Shown one piece after another: positions 1-10,947 of a DNA stretch of 64,000 nt (the stretch's first letter is position 1; each line of letters begins with the position of its first letter). The notes beneath the pieces are model-generated. The model was given only the letters and a program-made list of their open reading frames with translations, ran no database searches and was not told where the DNA came from. A program made the position numbers and the translations under genes. Source of the stretch: Argentina anserina (Eukaryota > Streptophyta > Magnoliopsida > Rosales > Rosaceae); the NCBI RefSeq assembly GCF_933775445.1, contig NC_065876.1, positions 22,940,001 through 23,004,000 of the forward strand. Reading direction: 5' to 3'.

Positions 1-100
1 AAACGCCTATTATTTCCATTAAAATTCCTCCTAGAATTCTGATTATTTTGTTCATTTGAATTTGACTTTCTCTGACTCAGAAATTTCTCAAATTCTAAAA

Positions 101-871
101 TCAACTGTTCATTTTTTCAGCTTCCTCAGAGCTTGATTTAGGATTTTTTGTAACACTTAAAGCAATATTTTTAGAATTCATACCTTTCGGTCTTTCATCC
201 TCTTCAAGCTCCATCTCCCAAGCCTTCAGGTTTCCAATCAACAAGTCCACATAATATGTGTTGAGATTATATTGTTCCTGAATCGTTGTCTTTTTCATCC
301 TGTAAGACTTTGGAAGAGACCGTAATATTTTTCTTACAATATCAGATTCTTGTAAAGGTCTTCCAAGGCTTTCACATAAACTAGAGAGATCAGTAAAACG
401 ACTATAAAAATCATCAATAGTTTCATCATCTCTCATTTTTAAAGCATCGATTTCAGAATAATATTGTTGTAATCTTTGTTCTTTTACAATATCATTACCT
501 TCATTTAAAACACAAAGTTTATCCCAAACCTGTTTGGCTGTAACGCAATTCTGAACTCTTTTCCTTTCTTCTCTGCTCATTGACGCATATAGAGCATTAA
601 GAGCCTTGTGATTTCCTTCACTAGCCTTAATCACCTTTTCAGTCCACTCATCTTCGTCTTTTAATTCACCAGTGGATGTCCCCTCAGTAGTTTTTGAATT
701 AACATCTTTCATTGAAGGTTTCCATCCACGTTCAACGCTTCTCCATGCATGAAAATCAATACCATATATAAAGGATCTCATTTGAAGCTTCCATTGAGCA
801 AAATCCATACTGTAGAGCATGGGTGGTTGATTCAATCCTTGACGTTCCATCTTTAATCCCACAGATCTCAC
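101..871 (-). CDS. Copia gag polyprotein, N-terminal part (frameshifted near its end)
   Basis: This is the capsid (Gag) part of a Copia retrotransposon, of the UBN2/Retrotran_gag type. Recognisable are the N-terminal segment with the FAQWKLQMRSFIYG block, the conserved AKQVWDKLC stretch around residue 115, and the later ILRSLPKSYRMKK and YYVDLLIGNLKAWEMELEEDE blocks. The frame closes at 101, but another frame immediately continues with a basic, Asn-rich linker (EKFLSQRKSNSNEQNNQNSR) typical of the region before the zinc knuckle. A one- or two-base slip in the A-run at about 108-118 therefore seems to have broken gag. The rest of the polyprotein lies beyond the window. Confidence 0.85.
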   Translation of the reverse strand: MRSVGLKMERQGLNQPPMLYSMDFAQWKLQMRSFIYGIDFHAWRSVERGWKPSMKDVNSKTTEGTSTGELKDEDEWTEKVIKASEGNHKALNALYASMSREERKRVQNCVTAKQVWDKLCVLNEGNDIVKEQRLQQYYSEIDALKMRDDETIDDFYSRFTDLSSLCESLGRPLQESDIVRKILRSLPKSYRMKKTTIQEQYNLNTYYVDLLIGNLKAWEMELEEDERPKGMNSKNIALSVTKNPKSSSEEAEKMNS

Positions 872-904
872 TAAGTACGTCTAGTGACCTGCTCTGGTAC
901 CAAT

Positions 905-1673
905 TGAAAATACAAGATAGAACAACAACGAGTAATAGCAGCGGAATATGTAGAAGAATTTTACTTTTCTATTGAATAAACGATATTACAATGATTACAC
1001 CTTAATCAATAATAATGTTATTCTCAAAAATAAAAATACTTCTTACTTGATAGTCACAATAAAGCATGAAACAACCTCACTAAGATCATTGCTTCAAGTG
1101 TCGATACAACCTCACTAAGATCGTTGTAGTCACATGAATGATCAACCTCATTAAGAACGTTGATGTTGCCACTAAGTCTTCAATGGAGTCACAAAGATCT
1201 CATAGCACTAAGCTTCTCTTTATTTTCAATTTTCTTCTCTTTGAATTCACCTCTTTTCTTCTTTTTCTCTCTTTTTCTCCTTCTCTCTTTTTCTCCTTTT
1301 TTTGCCGTGTCTCTCCTAGAGGCTATTTTACCTACTGCCTATATACATCATATATATAGCAGCCACCAACAAACCGTAACCCTAGTACAAATAGGTAATC
1401 AACCTAATTTCCCTTCCTAATATATCTCACATAAAAAGGGAAAAAATCCATATGAATATGGAATACACCTTTTATTTTGAATCCTTTTCTATAACAATTC
1501 CCAAACACCATTTAACTAAATATATATTCCCAAATATATATCAATCTACCCATAATCAAATCGGTGGAGACTTCTTTGGTAGGAAAAACAAACCATAATC
1601 TTTTCCTAGTCCAATTAGGAAACAATTTCAATTCTCATTTTGCATATCAAATCTCCATGACTTGTCCTCCACA
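905..1673 (-). repeat. 5' LTR of the Copia element
   Basis: It is adjacent to the primer-binding site and is repeated at 62986 with many small differences, including the run of near-repeats of AACCTCACTAAGATCGTTG at about 1074-1160. The minus-strand 3' end is sharp at 905; the other end is approximate. It contains a pyrimidine-rich block (1214-1312) and AT-rich sequence that would be the promoter and polyadenylation region. No real gene lies inside. Confidence 0.7.
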
Positions 1674-1998
1674 CCTTTAGATCTTGTAAGATATGATTTC
1701 CAAGAGTTCAATCTGAACAGAGAGAAATAGAAGCAAATAGGTATTGAGAGTTGATTGATACCTATTTATGTTTAAATTATTTGTTTGTTTGTACTTTGTG
1801 ATTATGATTTAAATTATGAATTAGATTCACTTTGGAATTCGGTTATGTTGTTCCTGTGATCGGAAGATTTGCTATTCGGAATCAAGTTGAGATAGATCGA
1901 CCCAGAGTAAAAAACCAAGGAACCACGCTCATAGGTGCCCTATTTTCACAAGGAAGAAAAAGACAGCGCCAGATACAATCCTCTCTGCGCCGGCAAAT
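1674..1998. other. Upstream region of NHL copy 1
   Basis: This is AT-rich sequence between the Copia LTR and the NHL gene. The last ~130 bases resemble the leader of the two other NHL copies in part (a GATCGACCC block and ACAATCCTCTCT just before the start), but the farther upstream sequence differs from theirs, so the duplication that produced this copy did not include the full promoter seen at 11133 and 25757. Confidence 0.5.
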
Positions 1999-2709
1999 AT
2001 GGCCTGTAAGAAATTCTCAAGCATACAACCGGTCGGAGATAGCGAAATGGCCGAAACCTCTTTAATCGGCGGTCCTCAAGTGGTCCCACAGCCGGGTGAA
2101 ACGTTGGTTAGCTGTCTCAAAATTGCCTGTGGCCTTTTAATCTTTGTAGTCTTGTGTTTCGTAGGTCATGATGTTGTATACTGCACCGTGCTGGAGAGCA
2201 AGATTAAAGCCACATTAGCACCTGAGTTCAGATTGGAATTAGCTACCATATCCTTGCACGAGTTGAACTCTAAGTTTACCACCGTGGACTGGGAAGTTAA
2301 ACTCGCAGCTATAAACCCTAACACAGAGATCGAACTCTATTGCCACGAGGTCAAAGTCACTCTCCACTTTTATGGGTACGGGAATTTCCGATTCACTGTC
2401 GCCGGCGGGCTCTTGCCGAACGTTTTCATAAAGAATGGAACCGAGAAAGTCATCAGTATCAAACTTGGCATGGTAAGACGGAGAAACGACCCCATGGTGT
2501 CCATGACAGTGAAACAACTAGAGAGAGTTCCTAGGTCGGTGACGTTGTTTGGGTTCAAACTTAATATTAATTACTCTTATGACAATAAGAAAATGTGTTC
2601 CGTAGATTGTCGCGGATACAAGCTGTACTTTTGGGAACCTGCAACTTTTCAGAGTAATGGAATGATTTCAGGTAAGGGAATTAGCAAGGGCCGGGCTCGT
2701 TCTTCATGA
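1999..2709 (+). CDS. NDR1/HIN1-like (LEA-2 family) membrane protein, copy 1
   Basis: A single-exon 236-residue protein. After a ~38-residue polar N-terminus comes one hydrophobic segment (about residues 40-60, LLIFVVLCFVGHDVVYC), then an ectodomain with LEA-2/WHy character (VDWEVKLAAINPNTEI, later the NINYSYDNKK block). This layout fits NDR1/HIN1-like proteins, type II membrane proteins linked to plant defence and stress. The ATG at 1999 follows the leader shared with the other two copies; a second in-frame ATG is 16 codons on. It is about 95% identical in protein to the copy at 25996. The family assignment rests on layout and motifs; exact function is unknown. Confidence 0.75.
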   Translation: MACKKFSSIQPVGDSEMAETSLIGGPQVVPQPGETLVSCLKIACGLLIFVVLCFVGHDVVYCTVLESKIKATLAPEFRLELATISLHELNSKFTTVDWEVKLAAINPNTEIELYCHEVKVTLHFYGYGNFRFTVAGGLLPNVFIKNGTEKVISIKLGMVRRRNDPMVSMTVKQLERVPRSVTLFGFKLNINYSYDNKKMCSVDCRGYKLYFWEPATFQSNGMISGKGISKGRARSS

Positions 2710-3155
2710 ACAAGTTGGATTATGTTAATTCAATCAGGCTAAGCTAAATTCAGATCTTTCTTTTTCATTTTATTTCTGATAAATTTTCTTACAATGTGCT
2801 CAATATAGATAGATATTCTTGAGCACAAACTTATGTCTATGTGATTGTCTGCATGATTGGTTTCTTTGGTTGATGAATAAGTAAATTTCTCCTAACAGTT
2901 CTCGGTTATGTACTAGGGTTTCTTCAAGATTCGGCATAGGGATAATTAGAATTCTAATTTAGGATTTTCATTATTCTACATATTTCAAATTTTATCGTAT
3001 CCCGTGAGGATATATGTATTTATACTCATGAGCGATGATACACCTCTGTTACCCCTCATCTTCAAATTCGTTTGTGCGATGGCTACCAAGAACAACCAAG
3101 CCGTTCCAACGAAGAAATCCAAGTCCACAACCGCGATGTCAAGCGAATCAAGTCC
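2710..3155. other. Downstream flank of NHL copy 1
   Basis: The first ~200 bases match the flank of NHL copy 3 (26707-26905) almost base for base, including TTTCTTTGGTTGATGA. The match fades near 2910-2930. At 3025-3058 a short piece (ACACCTCTGTTACCCCTCAT) resembles the inner repeats of the long gypsy-type LTRs. An open stretch from 3080 is short and has no recognisable relatives. Confidence 0.5.
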
Positions 3156-3415
3156 ACAAAAAGATTAATGCAAAAGAAAATGAGGGAATAATTTCACAAA
3201 TAACACAGTCAAATAGCCAGAGTAAAAATAAACAAAATAAAAAAACACCAATTCAACCTGAGAAAATTCCAAATTACAGCAGAAACTGAAAAGTGAAAAC
3301 AAACCACTAACTACTTAAGCATCCAACTATTAAACTATTCAGGTTTATATTGTTTGGTAATGGACATAACAAAATTGAGAACACAAACTTAACAAAGAAT
3401 TATTAATGTGAGACC
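3156..3415. repeat. Dispersed duplicate of 21236-21475
   Basis: About 260 bases beginning ACAAAAAGATTAATGCAAAAG and ending TGTGAGACCCT are repeated in the same orientation at 21236-21475 with scattered small differences. The similarity stops sharply at about 3411, where LTR-like sequence begins. The content is AT-rich and non-coding. Confidence 0.8.
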
Positions 3416-4200
3416 CTACTAGATGAATAATAGTAGAATTTATTGAAGGAAACACACCATTAGTGTGTCTTCGATAAAATAAATAACGGAATGAATTAAT
3501 GACGTTTATGAGCAACGGATGTAACAGATTAATTACCATTATATAGCCTTAATTACCATTGTAATTATTATTTACTTCTAGTAGGGTTGTCAATTTCGAC
3601 ACGAACCGATAACACGACCCGAAAACCGCACGAAATAAAGCGGGTTGAACCCGCACGATTAAAAAGCGGGTCAGCGGCGGGTCAAACCCGCCATGATCCA
3701 TTTAATAAACGAGTCAACGACGGGTTAGCCCGCTAACACGAAATGAACCCGCATGACACGTTTAATAAAAGAGTCGAACTAAATTCTATATAAAATACGC
3801 GTACATAAGCTATTTAAAATGGTAATATTATATGTATATAAAGATTTAGTAAGTTTTTTCTCATTTTGAACTAGAATTTTAGATAATACAATGAATTTTT
3901 TTATTTGATTATTATTTTAGTTAGTTATCTTATCCAAAATGACAAATATATTTATTAAATTGGTTAAACGAGTTGGAAACGGGTAACCCGTTTAATAAAT
4001 AGGTTGAGTTTGGGTTTAAATTTTTGACACGATTGTTAAATGGGTTGGGTTTGGGTTTATATTTTATAACACGCGAGACACCTTTACCCTACACGAACCC
4101 AACCCGACACGAACCATTGACAGCCCTGACTTCTAGTGTAATTCTAACCCCTATATAAAAGGGGGTATCAATAAAATGTGTTGACCATTTCAATTTTCCT
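3416..4200 (+). repeat. LTR-like block upstream of the 5 kb Copia gag, interrupted by a hAT element
   Basis: Sequence similarity to 21236-21475 ends just before this block, which looks like an insertion edge. It has a TATA box (TATATAAAAGG at about 4153) and precedes the leader of the Copia gag, as a 5' LTR should. However, it does not resemble the 185-bp LTR at the other end of that element (10948-11132), so it may be the LTR of a different element. A 547-bp hAT element occupies 3582-4128. Confidence 0.4.
3582..4128. mobile_element. Non-autonomous hAT-type transposon, 547 bp
   Basis: It is flanked by a perfect 8-bp target duplication, ACTTCTAG (3574-3581 and 4129-4136). Its terminal inverted repeats are TAGGGTTGTCAAT and, from the other end, CAGGGCTGTCAAT (11 of 13 match). 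The subterminal zones are filled with short repeats of the CGGGTT/AACCCG type, and the centre is AT-rich. There is no transposase frame. The 8-bp duplication and short terminal repeats are diagnostic of the hAT superfamily. Confidence 0.9.
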
Positions 4201-4982
4201 ACAGCAAAATATTATATTTTTCATATAATTACACAGCTTTTCAGGGCAACCCAGATCCTGTTCCTCAATCTTTTTTCTTCTTCTCCTCTGTCGGCCGCCG
4301 TTGTCTTCGGCCTCCGGCATCTCCTCACGACACCTGCAGCCCCGCTCGCGACCCCTGCATCCTGCCCTGCAGCCCCTGCATCCTGCCCTGCAGCCCCTGC
4401 ATCCTGCCCTGCAGCCCCTGCGACCCTCCTGCTGCCCCTGCAGCCCCTGCAGCCAGCCCCGCAGCCCCGCCGGGTCTCCTCCGCATTCGTCCCACAAAAA
4501 CATCTTTTTGCCCCGCAAGTCCCCGCATCAAAGCATTCAACATTGCTCCTCCCGCATATTCACGCAAGAAACGTGAGATTCACAATCAAGGACTTCGCTC
4601 AAGAGAAGCTACTCCCGTATACTACAAACCTTCAAAGGTAAATTTTTCATAAACGTTCCCACTTTTGAACGTATAGATATATTATATCGGGCGCTATTAG
4701 CCTTCTTCTTGTCTTAATTCCGGCCTTTCTTATAACGCCGATGAGACTATAGAGGGATGGGTTTCCCCTCTTGGTCGATGTTTTCTGTGTGACGGTCATG
4801 GGGGAGTCACGATTGTTTGAAAGGGAAGTTAATCGATTTTCGTGTGGTCGCCTGAGTGCACCGCTGTTTTGGGTGCGATCATGAGTATCGCCGCTTGCAT
4901 CGATTTTTCTTGTGACCAAATACGTCACCCCTTCTAATTCCTATTATACTTGAATCTAATCGATTCCGTATTCGTTTTGTAG
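4201..4982 (+). other. Leader of the Copia element with a GC-rich minisatellite and a probable intron
   Basis: Between the LTR-like block and gag lies a pyrimidine- and GC-rich leader. At about 4353-4425 a 21-bp unit (CCCCTGCATCCTGCCCTGCAG) occurs about three times in tandem, followed by shorter related copies. From 4638 (AAAG|GTAAAT) to 4982 (TTTTGTAG|ATG) the sequence looks like an intron whose acceptor abuts the gag start codon. No long frame here looks coding. Confidence 0.5.
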
Positions 4983-5924
4983 ATGTCATCGCCATCTCGA
5001 TCGGAATTTGGCCTTCTTGATCTAGAAGGAAAGAAATACCACCGTTGGGTTTTCGACATGGAGCTCGTTTTCGAGAGCCGAGGGATCGAAGGCATGTTTG
5101 CCGACCCTCCTGCTGATTTCCCACCCATGGCTAAGACTCAGACTCTCATCTTTATGAGACGTCAGATCCATGCAACTCTCAAGAGGCAATACTTGAATGT
5201 AAAAGATCCTAAAGAATTATGGGACAAACTACGCTTGCGGTACAACAACGTTCATGATAAGCTTCTTCCTGAATTGACCGTTAGATGGGATAACATCCGC
5301 CTATTGGACTATAAGAGAGTGGATGATTTCAATCAGGATATGCTATGCTTGCAATCCGATCTTGGCACCGTTGGTGTCATCAAGCCCGACCTAGATCTTC
5401 TCAATAAGACATTGGACACGTTTCCAATCAACTATGAGGTTCAAGCTCATACGTACCGCACTCATGTAGAGGAAGGGAAGATCCGGTCTTTTGCCGACTT
5501 AATGGCGCTCTTGGCTAAGAAGGAGAGACATTTTGAGATCCTCCTCAACAACAACAATAGACCTGTTGGCACCAAAAGAATTTCTACGCCACAGTCTAAC
5601 TATGGGAAAGCTCCTAAGCAAAAGAATCAATCAAGGAACGCTCCATATCAGCACCAAAACAACAACTGTCATGGTGGGAGGCAACAAGGCCGGTCTCGAC
5701 CTCGGTCCAATACTTGGACCCGTGATGGTGGCGGCGCCGCACCCTCTAGGGGAGGCCGTCCCCTTCCCAAACTCCAAGGAGGCTGTACGCCTCCTAATGC
5801 CTCCACTTCCGGTAATGGCAAGTCTCCATGCTTCAAATGTGGCTCCTTCAAGCACTTTAATCGCGATTGTCGCGCTAGAAAAGAGATAAGGACCATGAGA
5901 TCGAGACTCACCATATCTCCATGA
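4983..5924 (+). CDS. Copia gag polyprotein with zinc knuckle
   Basis: A 313-residue Gag of the UBN2 type: KKYHRWVFDMELVFESRG near the N-terminus, the conserved DPKELWDKLRLRYN block around residue 77, FNQDMLCLQSDL, then a basic Gln/Asn-rich linker and one CCHC zinc knuckle (CFKCGSFKHFNRDC) near residue 284 that would bind RNA. The ATG directly follows a splice-acceptor-like TTTTGTAG. After the knuckle the frame runs to a stop at 5924, but another frame continues with a plausible tail (MKPEPLASKPRPLAATMD) to about 5991, which suggests a small frameshift near 5880. It belongs to the same element as the pol fragments downstream. Confidence 0.85.
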   Translation: MSSPSRSEFGLLDLEGKKYHRWVFDMELVFESRGIEGMFADPPADFPPMAKTQTLIFMRRQIHATLKRQYLNVKDPKELWDKLRLRYNNVHDKLLPELTVRWDNIRLLDYKRVDDFNQDMLCLQSDLGTVGVIKPDLDLLNKTLDTFPINYEVQAHTYRTHVEEGKIRSFADLMALLAKKERHFEILLNNNNRPVGTKRISTPQSNYGKAPKQKNQSRNAPYQHQNNNCHGGRQQGRSRPRSNTWTRDGGGAAPSRGGRPLPKLQGGCTPPNASTSGNGKSPCFKCGSFKHFNRDCRARKEIRTMRSRLTISP

Positions 5925-6956
5925 AGCCCGAGCCCCTTGCTTCTAAGCCTAGGCCTCTGGCCGCTACCATGGATACTCCCGACTTTGATTAGTCGTTTTA
6001 GTTTCTTTAGCTTTATGATTTCAAGTATTGTTATGGCCGACCGCCATTGTTATTTTCATTGAATTTGTAATAATCTTTTGATTTTGGAAATAGAAGTTCA
6101 TGTGTGATGTATTAAAAATTGACATTCAATAAAATTTCTCATTTTCTTGATTACAAGACGATCTCTTTGAGAATTTTATTTACCTTACACTTAGCATGAT
6201 GATCAACGTGTGCAACTCACGTGGTTTTTAAATTGGATGCTTTTGGGTTACATGGGACCCCAATAGCCCTACATTGTGAATTTGGAACTTAGAATTCAGA
6301 AAACGAACCTCGGAACGTCAAAAACGACGTCGTTTTGCCCTTGGCCGGACCCAGACATTGTTCCAGCGTTTCCGGCACTTTTTGCCGGCATATTCGCGGT
6401 CTTCCGGCCATTTCCCGATGTTTCCGGCACCGCCACCCGGTTCATGATGGCGTCCCCTATCGGACCTGAAGTTCCGGCCTCCATACCGGCCAGTTCCGAC
6501 TGCCGCCGGTCGGTTTTCTCGCACTAGGTGCCGCTGGTTTTCCGACGAGTTGTTCGACGATTTTTTCGTCGTTTCTCGTCATTTTTCTGGCATATTTCAG
6601 CAGTCCCTGCTTCCACGTTTCCCTCGTCCACAATTCACCCGGTTTTGAGTTCTTTTGACATGGTTTTCCGGTTCGTTTTTCTGGTTTTCTCCAAGTCCGT
6701 TATATGCGCTCACCGGCACTTTTTGTGTGTTTCCACAAAATTTTTGGATGGTTTCTACCACCCTAGTATACTGTTTGGTATTTCACTGCTTCAATACCAT
6801 GATTTCCAACTCTTTAGTTGAAGAATGTAGTACTATTGCCATGTAATACATTCGATGGGATCGAACTTTGTTCCGGTTCCCATTCTTACAATATCCTACG
6901 GCGTATTATATAGAATTGTTCCCATGTCGCTGACTCTCTTAATTGTCATTTTGTAG
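5925..6956 (+). other. Spacer between Copia gag and pol
   Basis: About 1 kb separates gag from the protease region, with stops in all frames. It holds AT-rich sequence (6000-6300), then a GC-richer part (6320-6660) with many TTCCGGC-type short repeats. It ends in TTTTGTAG followed by ATG at 6957, the same acceptor-like sequence that precedes gag, so it may be an intron or a second leader for a separate pol message. Confidence 0.5.
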
Positions 6957-9900
6957 ATGTCCCGCGGTGAAATCGAATGTCTAGCTGATTACGAAACCAC
7001 CCACACTGTCTTACGGCACATGTAGTTGTTCACGGATCTAGTGTTTTCGACTTCTTCGATGACTACAATGATTGGCTCGAAATCCATCATTCAAGGAAGA
7101 GGCATTGCTTCTTTCATGTTGCCTAATGGTACGACTCTTAACGTTGTAGACGCTATTTATGCGCCGAAGTCTCCCCGCACCTTGCTAAGTTTTAAGGACA
7201 TACGTGCCAATAGTTTTCACCTCGATACTTATGTTGAGAATGGACGTGATATGATGATTAGAATTCTTAAGAATTCACATGGTCATCCATTTTTCAAGTC
7301 CCGGAAGCGATTTGAGGATCACCTCACCCGTGCTCCGCACGGTGAGGCCGTGCCTACCCATGCACCGCATGGTGTGGCCGAGCATGCCTCACTCGTCAGC
7401 TCCACGGCTTTCATGCCGTCGGTGGCGGCATCCCTCCTTCACAGGAGCTTGTGATGCCTCCCGTGCTTTCAAATGCCTCCATGGCAATTTCTGATGCCCA
7501 TCGCTCGTTTTGCAAAGCTTGTTCTCTTGCTAAATTTCAAGGAAGTCCTTCTTTTACTAAGGCTTCGACCGAGAATATTTCATTCTTACAACGTATCCAA
7601 GGTGACATTTGTGGACCTATTCAACCAAAATACGGACCTTTTCGATATTTTATGGTATTGGTTGATGCATCGACGCGTTGGTCACACGTCACTTTGCTAT
7701 CCACAAGGAATGCTGCATTTGCTAAGTTATTAGCTGAGATCATCAAACTTCGGGCTCACCACCCCGATTATCCTATCATATCCATTTTTTTGGATAATGC
7801 TGGAGAATTTACCTCCAAAACTTTTGATGATTACTGCATGTCTATTAGGATCGAAGTTGAACATTTCGTTCCTCATGTTCATTCACAGAACGGTCTAGCA
7901 GAGGCTACCATCAAGCGTATTCAGCTTGTTTCTCGGGCAATGGTTATGGGTACTAACTTACCGGTCTCTGCGTGGGGATATGCAGTGTTGCATGCAGCGA
8001 CACTTATTCATTTCCGACCTGCGGCTAACTAAGCGTTTAGTGCGTACCATATGGTAACTGGTTACGAACCCAATATTTCACACTTACGCATCTTTGGTTG
8101 CGCCGTTTATGTGCCTATTACGCCTCCGCTGCGTACTAAGATGGGTCCTCAGAGACGATTAGGTATCTATGTTGGCTATAATTCCACAACGATTCTCCGC
8201 TACTTAGAACCAACCACCGGAGATCTCTTTACTGCAAGATTTGTAGATTGTCACTTTGATGAGACATGCTTCCCGTCGTTAGGGGGAGATGGGAATGTTA
8301 TCATTCCAAATGAACGTCAGGAATTGACGTGGTGTGTCCCCACTATATCTCATTATGATCCCCGCACTGCTCAAAGCGAGTTATAAGTGCAACGCATTAT
8401 CGACCTCCAGAAAGTCGCGGATTCGATGCCCGACGGCTTTGCAGATATTGCTAAAGTGACGAGATCAAACATACCCGCTGCGAACGTACCGGCACGGTTG
8501 GATGTCCCGAAATACGGGCGTGAAAGACAAGCTCCTGGACCTAGCAACGTTGGCACCGCCCCTGACAGTGGGACGGAGGCCGGCGGCGGCACCACCGTAC
8601 GCCGTGGTGTTGCCGGCGCCCCTTGTGGCGACGATGCCGAGATGGCCCGGCATGGAGCAGCTTCAGCCTCGGCTCCTCAAAGGAAAAGGGGGAGACCGAT
8701 AAACTCTAGGGATTCAAAACCTAGAAAGAAGCGAACGACTAAGGCACAATGCGTCATCAACGATGAATCACCATCGTATGAAGTTGTCTCTGATTACAGC
8801 TATGTCCATGAATCAACTCAAGTGTTACCGTGGGACGCTATGGAACCTTGTTTGATGCTAGAGAACAACAAAATCTCAGTGAACTACACAAGTGAGCAGT
8901 CGGTTCGAAACCGAGCCACTACGTGCATTGATGACGTTTTCGCTTATTCCGTCGTACATGAGATCATATCTGAAGACGACGTTGAACCTCATTCTGTAGC
9001 TGAATGCGAACGCAGAGCAGATTGGCCGAAGTGGAAGGAAGCAATCCAGGTAGAACTTGACTCATTAGCGAAGCGAGAAGTCTTCGGAAAGGTTGAATTG
9101 ACTCCAAGAGATGTCAAACATGTTGGACATAAATGGGTCTTCGTTCGTAAGCGTAATGAGATGAACGAGATCGTGCGCTATAAGGCAAGACTCGTGGCGC
9201 AAGGATTCTCACAACGACCTGGTATTGACTATGAAGAGACTTATTCTCCTATTATGGACATCATTACCTTCCGCTACCTTATTAGTCTGGTAGTGTCCGA
9301 AAGACTAAATATGCGGCTTATGGATGTGGTCACAGCTTATCTCTATGGGGATCTTGACGCAGAGATATACATGAAAGCTCCAGAGGGACTACCTTTACCT
9401 CCATCAAGTGCCTCCAGACCACGGAGTGCTCATGCAGTCAGATTACGTCGTTCATTGTATGGGTTAAAGCAATCCGGAAGAATGTGGTACAATCGGTTGC
9501 ATCAATACTTGGTGAGAAGGGGTTACAAGAATGATGAACTAAGCTCATGCGTGTTCATACGAAAGACAAATTCTAGATTCGTCATCGTTGTGGTCTACGT
9601 TGATGACATGAAGATAATCAGTACTCTTGATGAGATTGAAGAGACCGTGTCTTATTTGAAGTCGGAATTTGAGATGAAAGACCTAGGGAGGACGAAATTC
9701 TGTCTCGGGCTTGAGCTTGTGCATAGGGCCGACGGCATCTTAGTGCATCAGTCAAATTACACCCAGAAGATGCTTCGATGTTTCAATATGGATCTATGCA
9801 GTCCATTGTCTACTCCCATGGTCGTCCGAAGTCTAGATATCAAGAAGGATCCCTTCCGTCCTAAAGAGGATGATGAAGAAGTTCTTGGTCTTGAAATTCC

Positions 9901-10759
9901 ATACCTTAGTGCGATTTGGGCACTATTGTATCTTGCTCAATGCACTAGACCGGACATATCTTTCGCAGTGAACTTATTAGCTAGATTTAGCTCCGCGCCT
10001 AAGCTACGTCATTGGAATGGAATCAAGCATTTGTTTCGATACTTGAAAGGTTCCCTTGACATGGGATTGTTCTACCCCTATTGCAGAGAGAACACCGCCA
10101 CGGTATCTCCCCACACCACCGCCGTAGCCGACCCCGGCCTTGCCGCCGTACGCCGCAGCGACGCCGCCGGCCGCCATGGCGTGGAGACCGTGCATGGTGC
10201 CGAGAGCAGCAACCGGTCCCGTGCAGCTCTTTCCTCCGATGCAAAGACTCCAAACAACTTGTTAGTTGGTTATGCTGACGCAGGGTACCTCTCTGACCCT
10301 CACAAAGCTCGTTCTCAAACTGGTTATGTGTTTACCATTGGGAATACGGCGATATCTTGGAGATCCACTAAGCAAGCTCTTGTTGCTACTTCTTCGAATC
10401 ACGCGGAGATCATCGCTCTCCATGAAGCAGTTAAAGAATGTGTTTGGCTACGATCACTTGTTCGCCATATTCGTGATTCATGTGGATTAGTCTCTACAAC
10501 TGATCAGCCTACGTGCATTTATGAAGATAATGATGCTTGCATAGAGCAGACAAAGTTAGGTTTAATCAAGGGAGACAACACCAAGTATATTTCGCCTAAG
10601 TTCTTCTACAACGTTCAACAACAGAAGTTCTTGAATGTTCAGATCAATCAAGTGAGTACAGAATCCAATGTTGCGGATTTGTTCACCAAGTCTTTGCGTA
10701 AATCTACTTTTGTGAAACATGTGAAGAGCATTGGCATGCGTCGTTTATCGGAACACTAG
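6957..10759 (+). pseudogene. Copia pol polyprotein, decayed (protease, integrase, reverse transcriptase, RNase H)
   Basis: The order protease-integrase-RT-RNase H is that of Copia. The protease entry reads CLADYETTH where an active D-S/T-G/A triad is expected, then an in-frame TAG (7023-7025). The frame changes between about 7320 and 7450. The integrase core (7500-8030) keeps its acidic residues in GDICGPI, LDNAGEF and NGLAEATIKRI; TAA at 8030 and 8384 interrupt it in frame. The RT has the catalytic VVYVDDM block near 9594-9614, and RNase H ends with ADLFTKSLRKS. The last uninterrupted stretch (8387-10759) is 790 residues. At least three stops and one frameshift make it non-functional. Confidence 0.85.
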
Positions 10760-10947
10760 AGTTTGGTAGACTTCAGGGGGAGTCTACATCACATGTTAAG
10801 ATTCTTAAGTAGTTTGTGCATTGTGCTCTTTTTCCCTTCGATCAAGCTTTTGTTTTTACCCAAGAGGTTTTTATTTTGCTTGACAAGGTTTTTACCGAGG
10901 CAACGATATGTGCACCATGCAACCTAGGCATGCGACACAAGGGGGAG
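10760..10947 (+). other. 3' untranslated region and polypurine tract of the Copia element
   Basis: Non-coding sequence from the pol stop to the purine tract ACAAGGGGGAG (10937-10947), which directly precedes the TG of the 3' LTR and would prime plus-strand DNA synthesis. A similar purine run, CAGGGGGAG, lies at 10775. Confidence 0.7.

Larger units (their letters stand above)
1..1673 (-). mobile_element. Copia LTR retrotransposon, 5' part, cut by window edge
   Basis: The element runs leftward out of the window. Its 5' LTR is at about 905-1673 (read on the minus strand), followed by a primer-binding site at about 886-900 whose minus-strand sequence TGGTACCAGAGC matches the initiator-methionine tRNA type with one change, and then by gag. 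The LTR end at 905 (TGAAAATACAAG on the plus strand) is also found at 62986, where no primer site follows. The outer LTR end near 1673 is tentative; I placed it at a CA dinucleotide where similarity to the second copy fades. Confidence 0.8.

Noticed and set aside
2239..2558. Minus-strand and other-frame ORFs inside the NHL gene
   Set aside because: They are shadows, repeated in all three NHL copies because the DNA is duplicated.
4168..4576. Overlapping frames rich in Gly, Ala, Cys and Pro on both strands
   Set aside because: They translate the 21-bp GC-rich minisatellite in the Copia leader; there are no conserved features.
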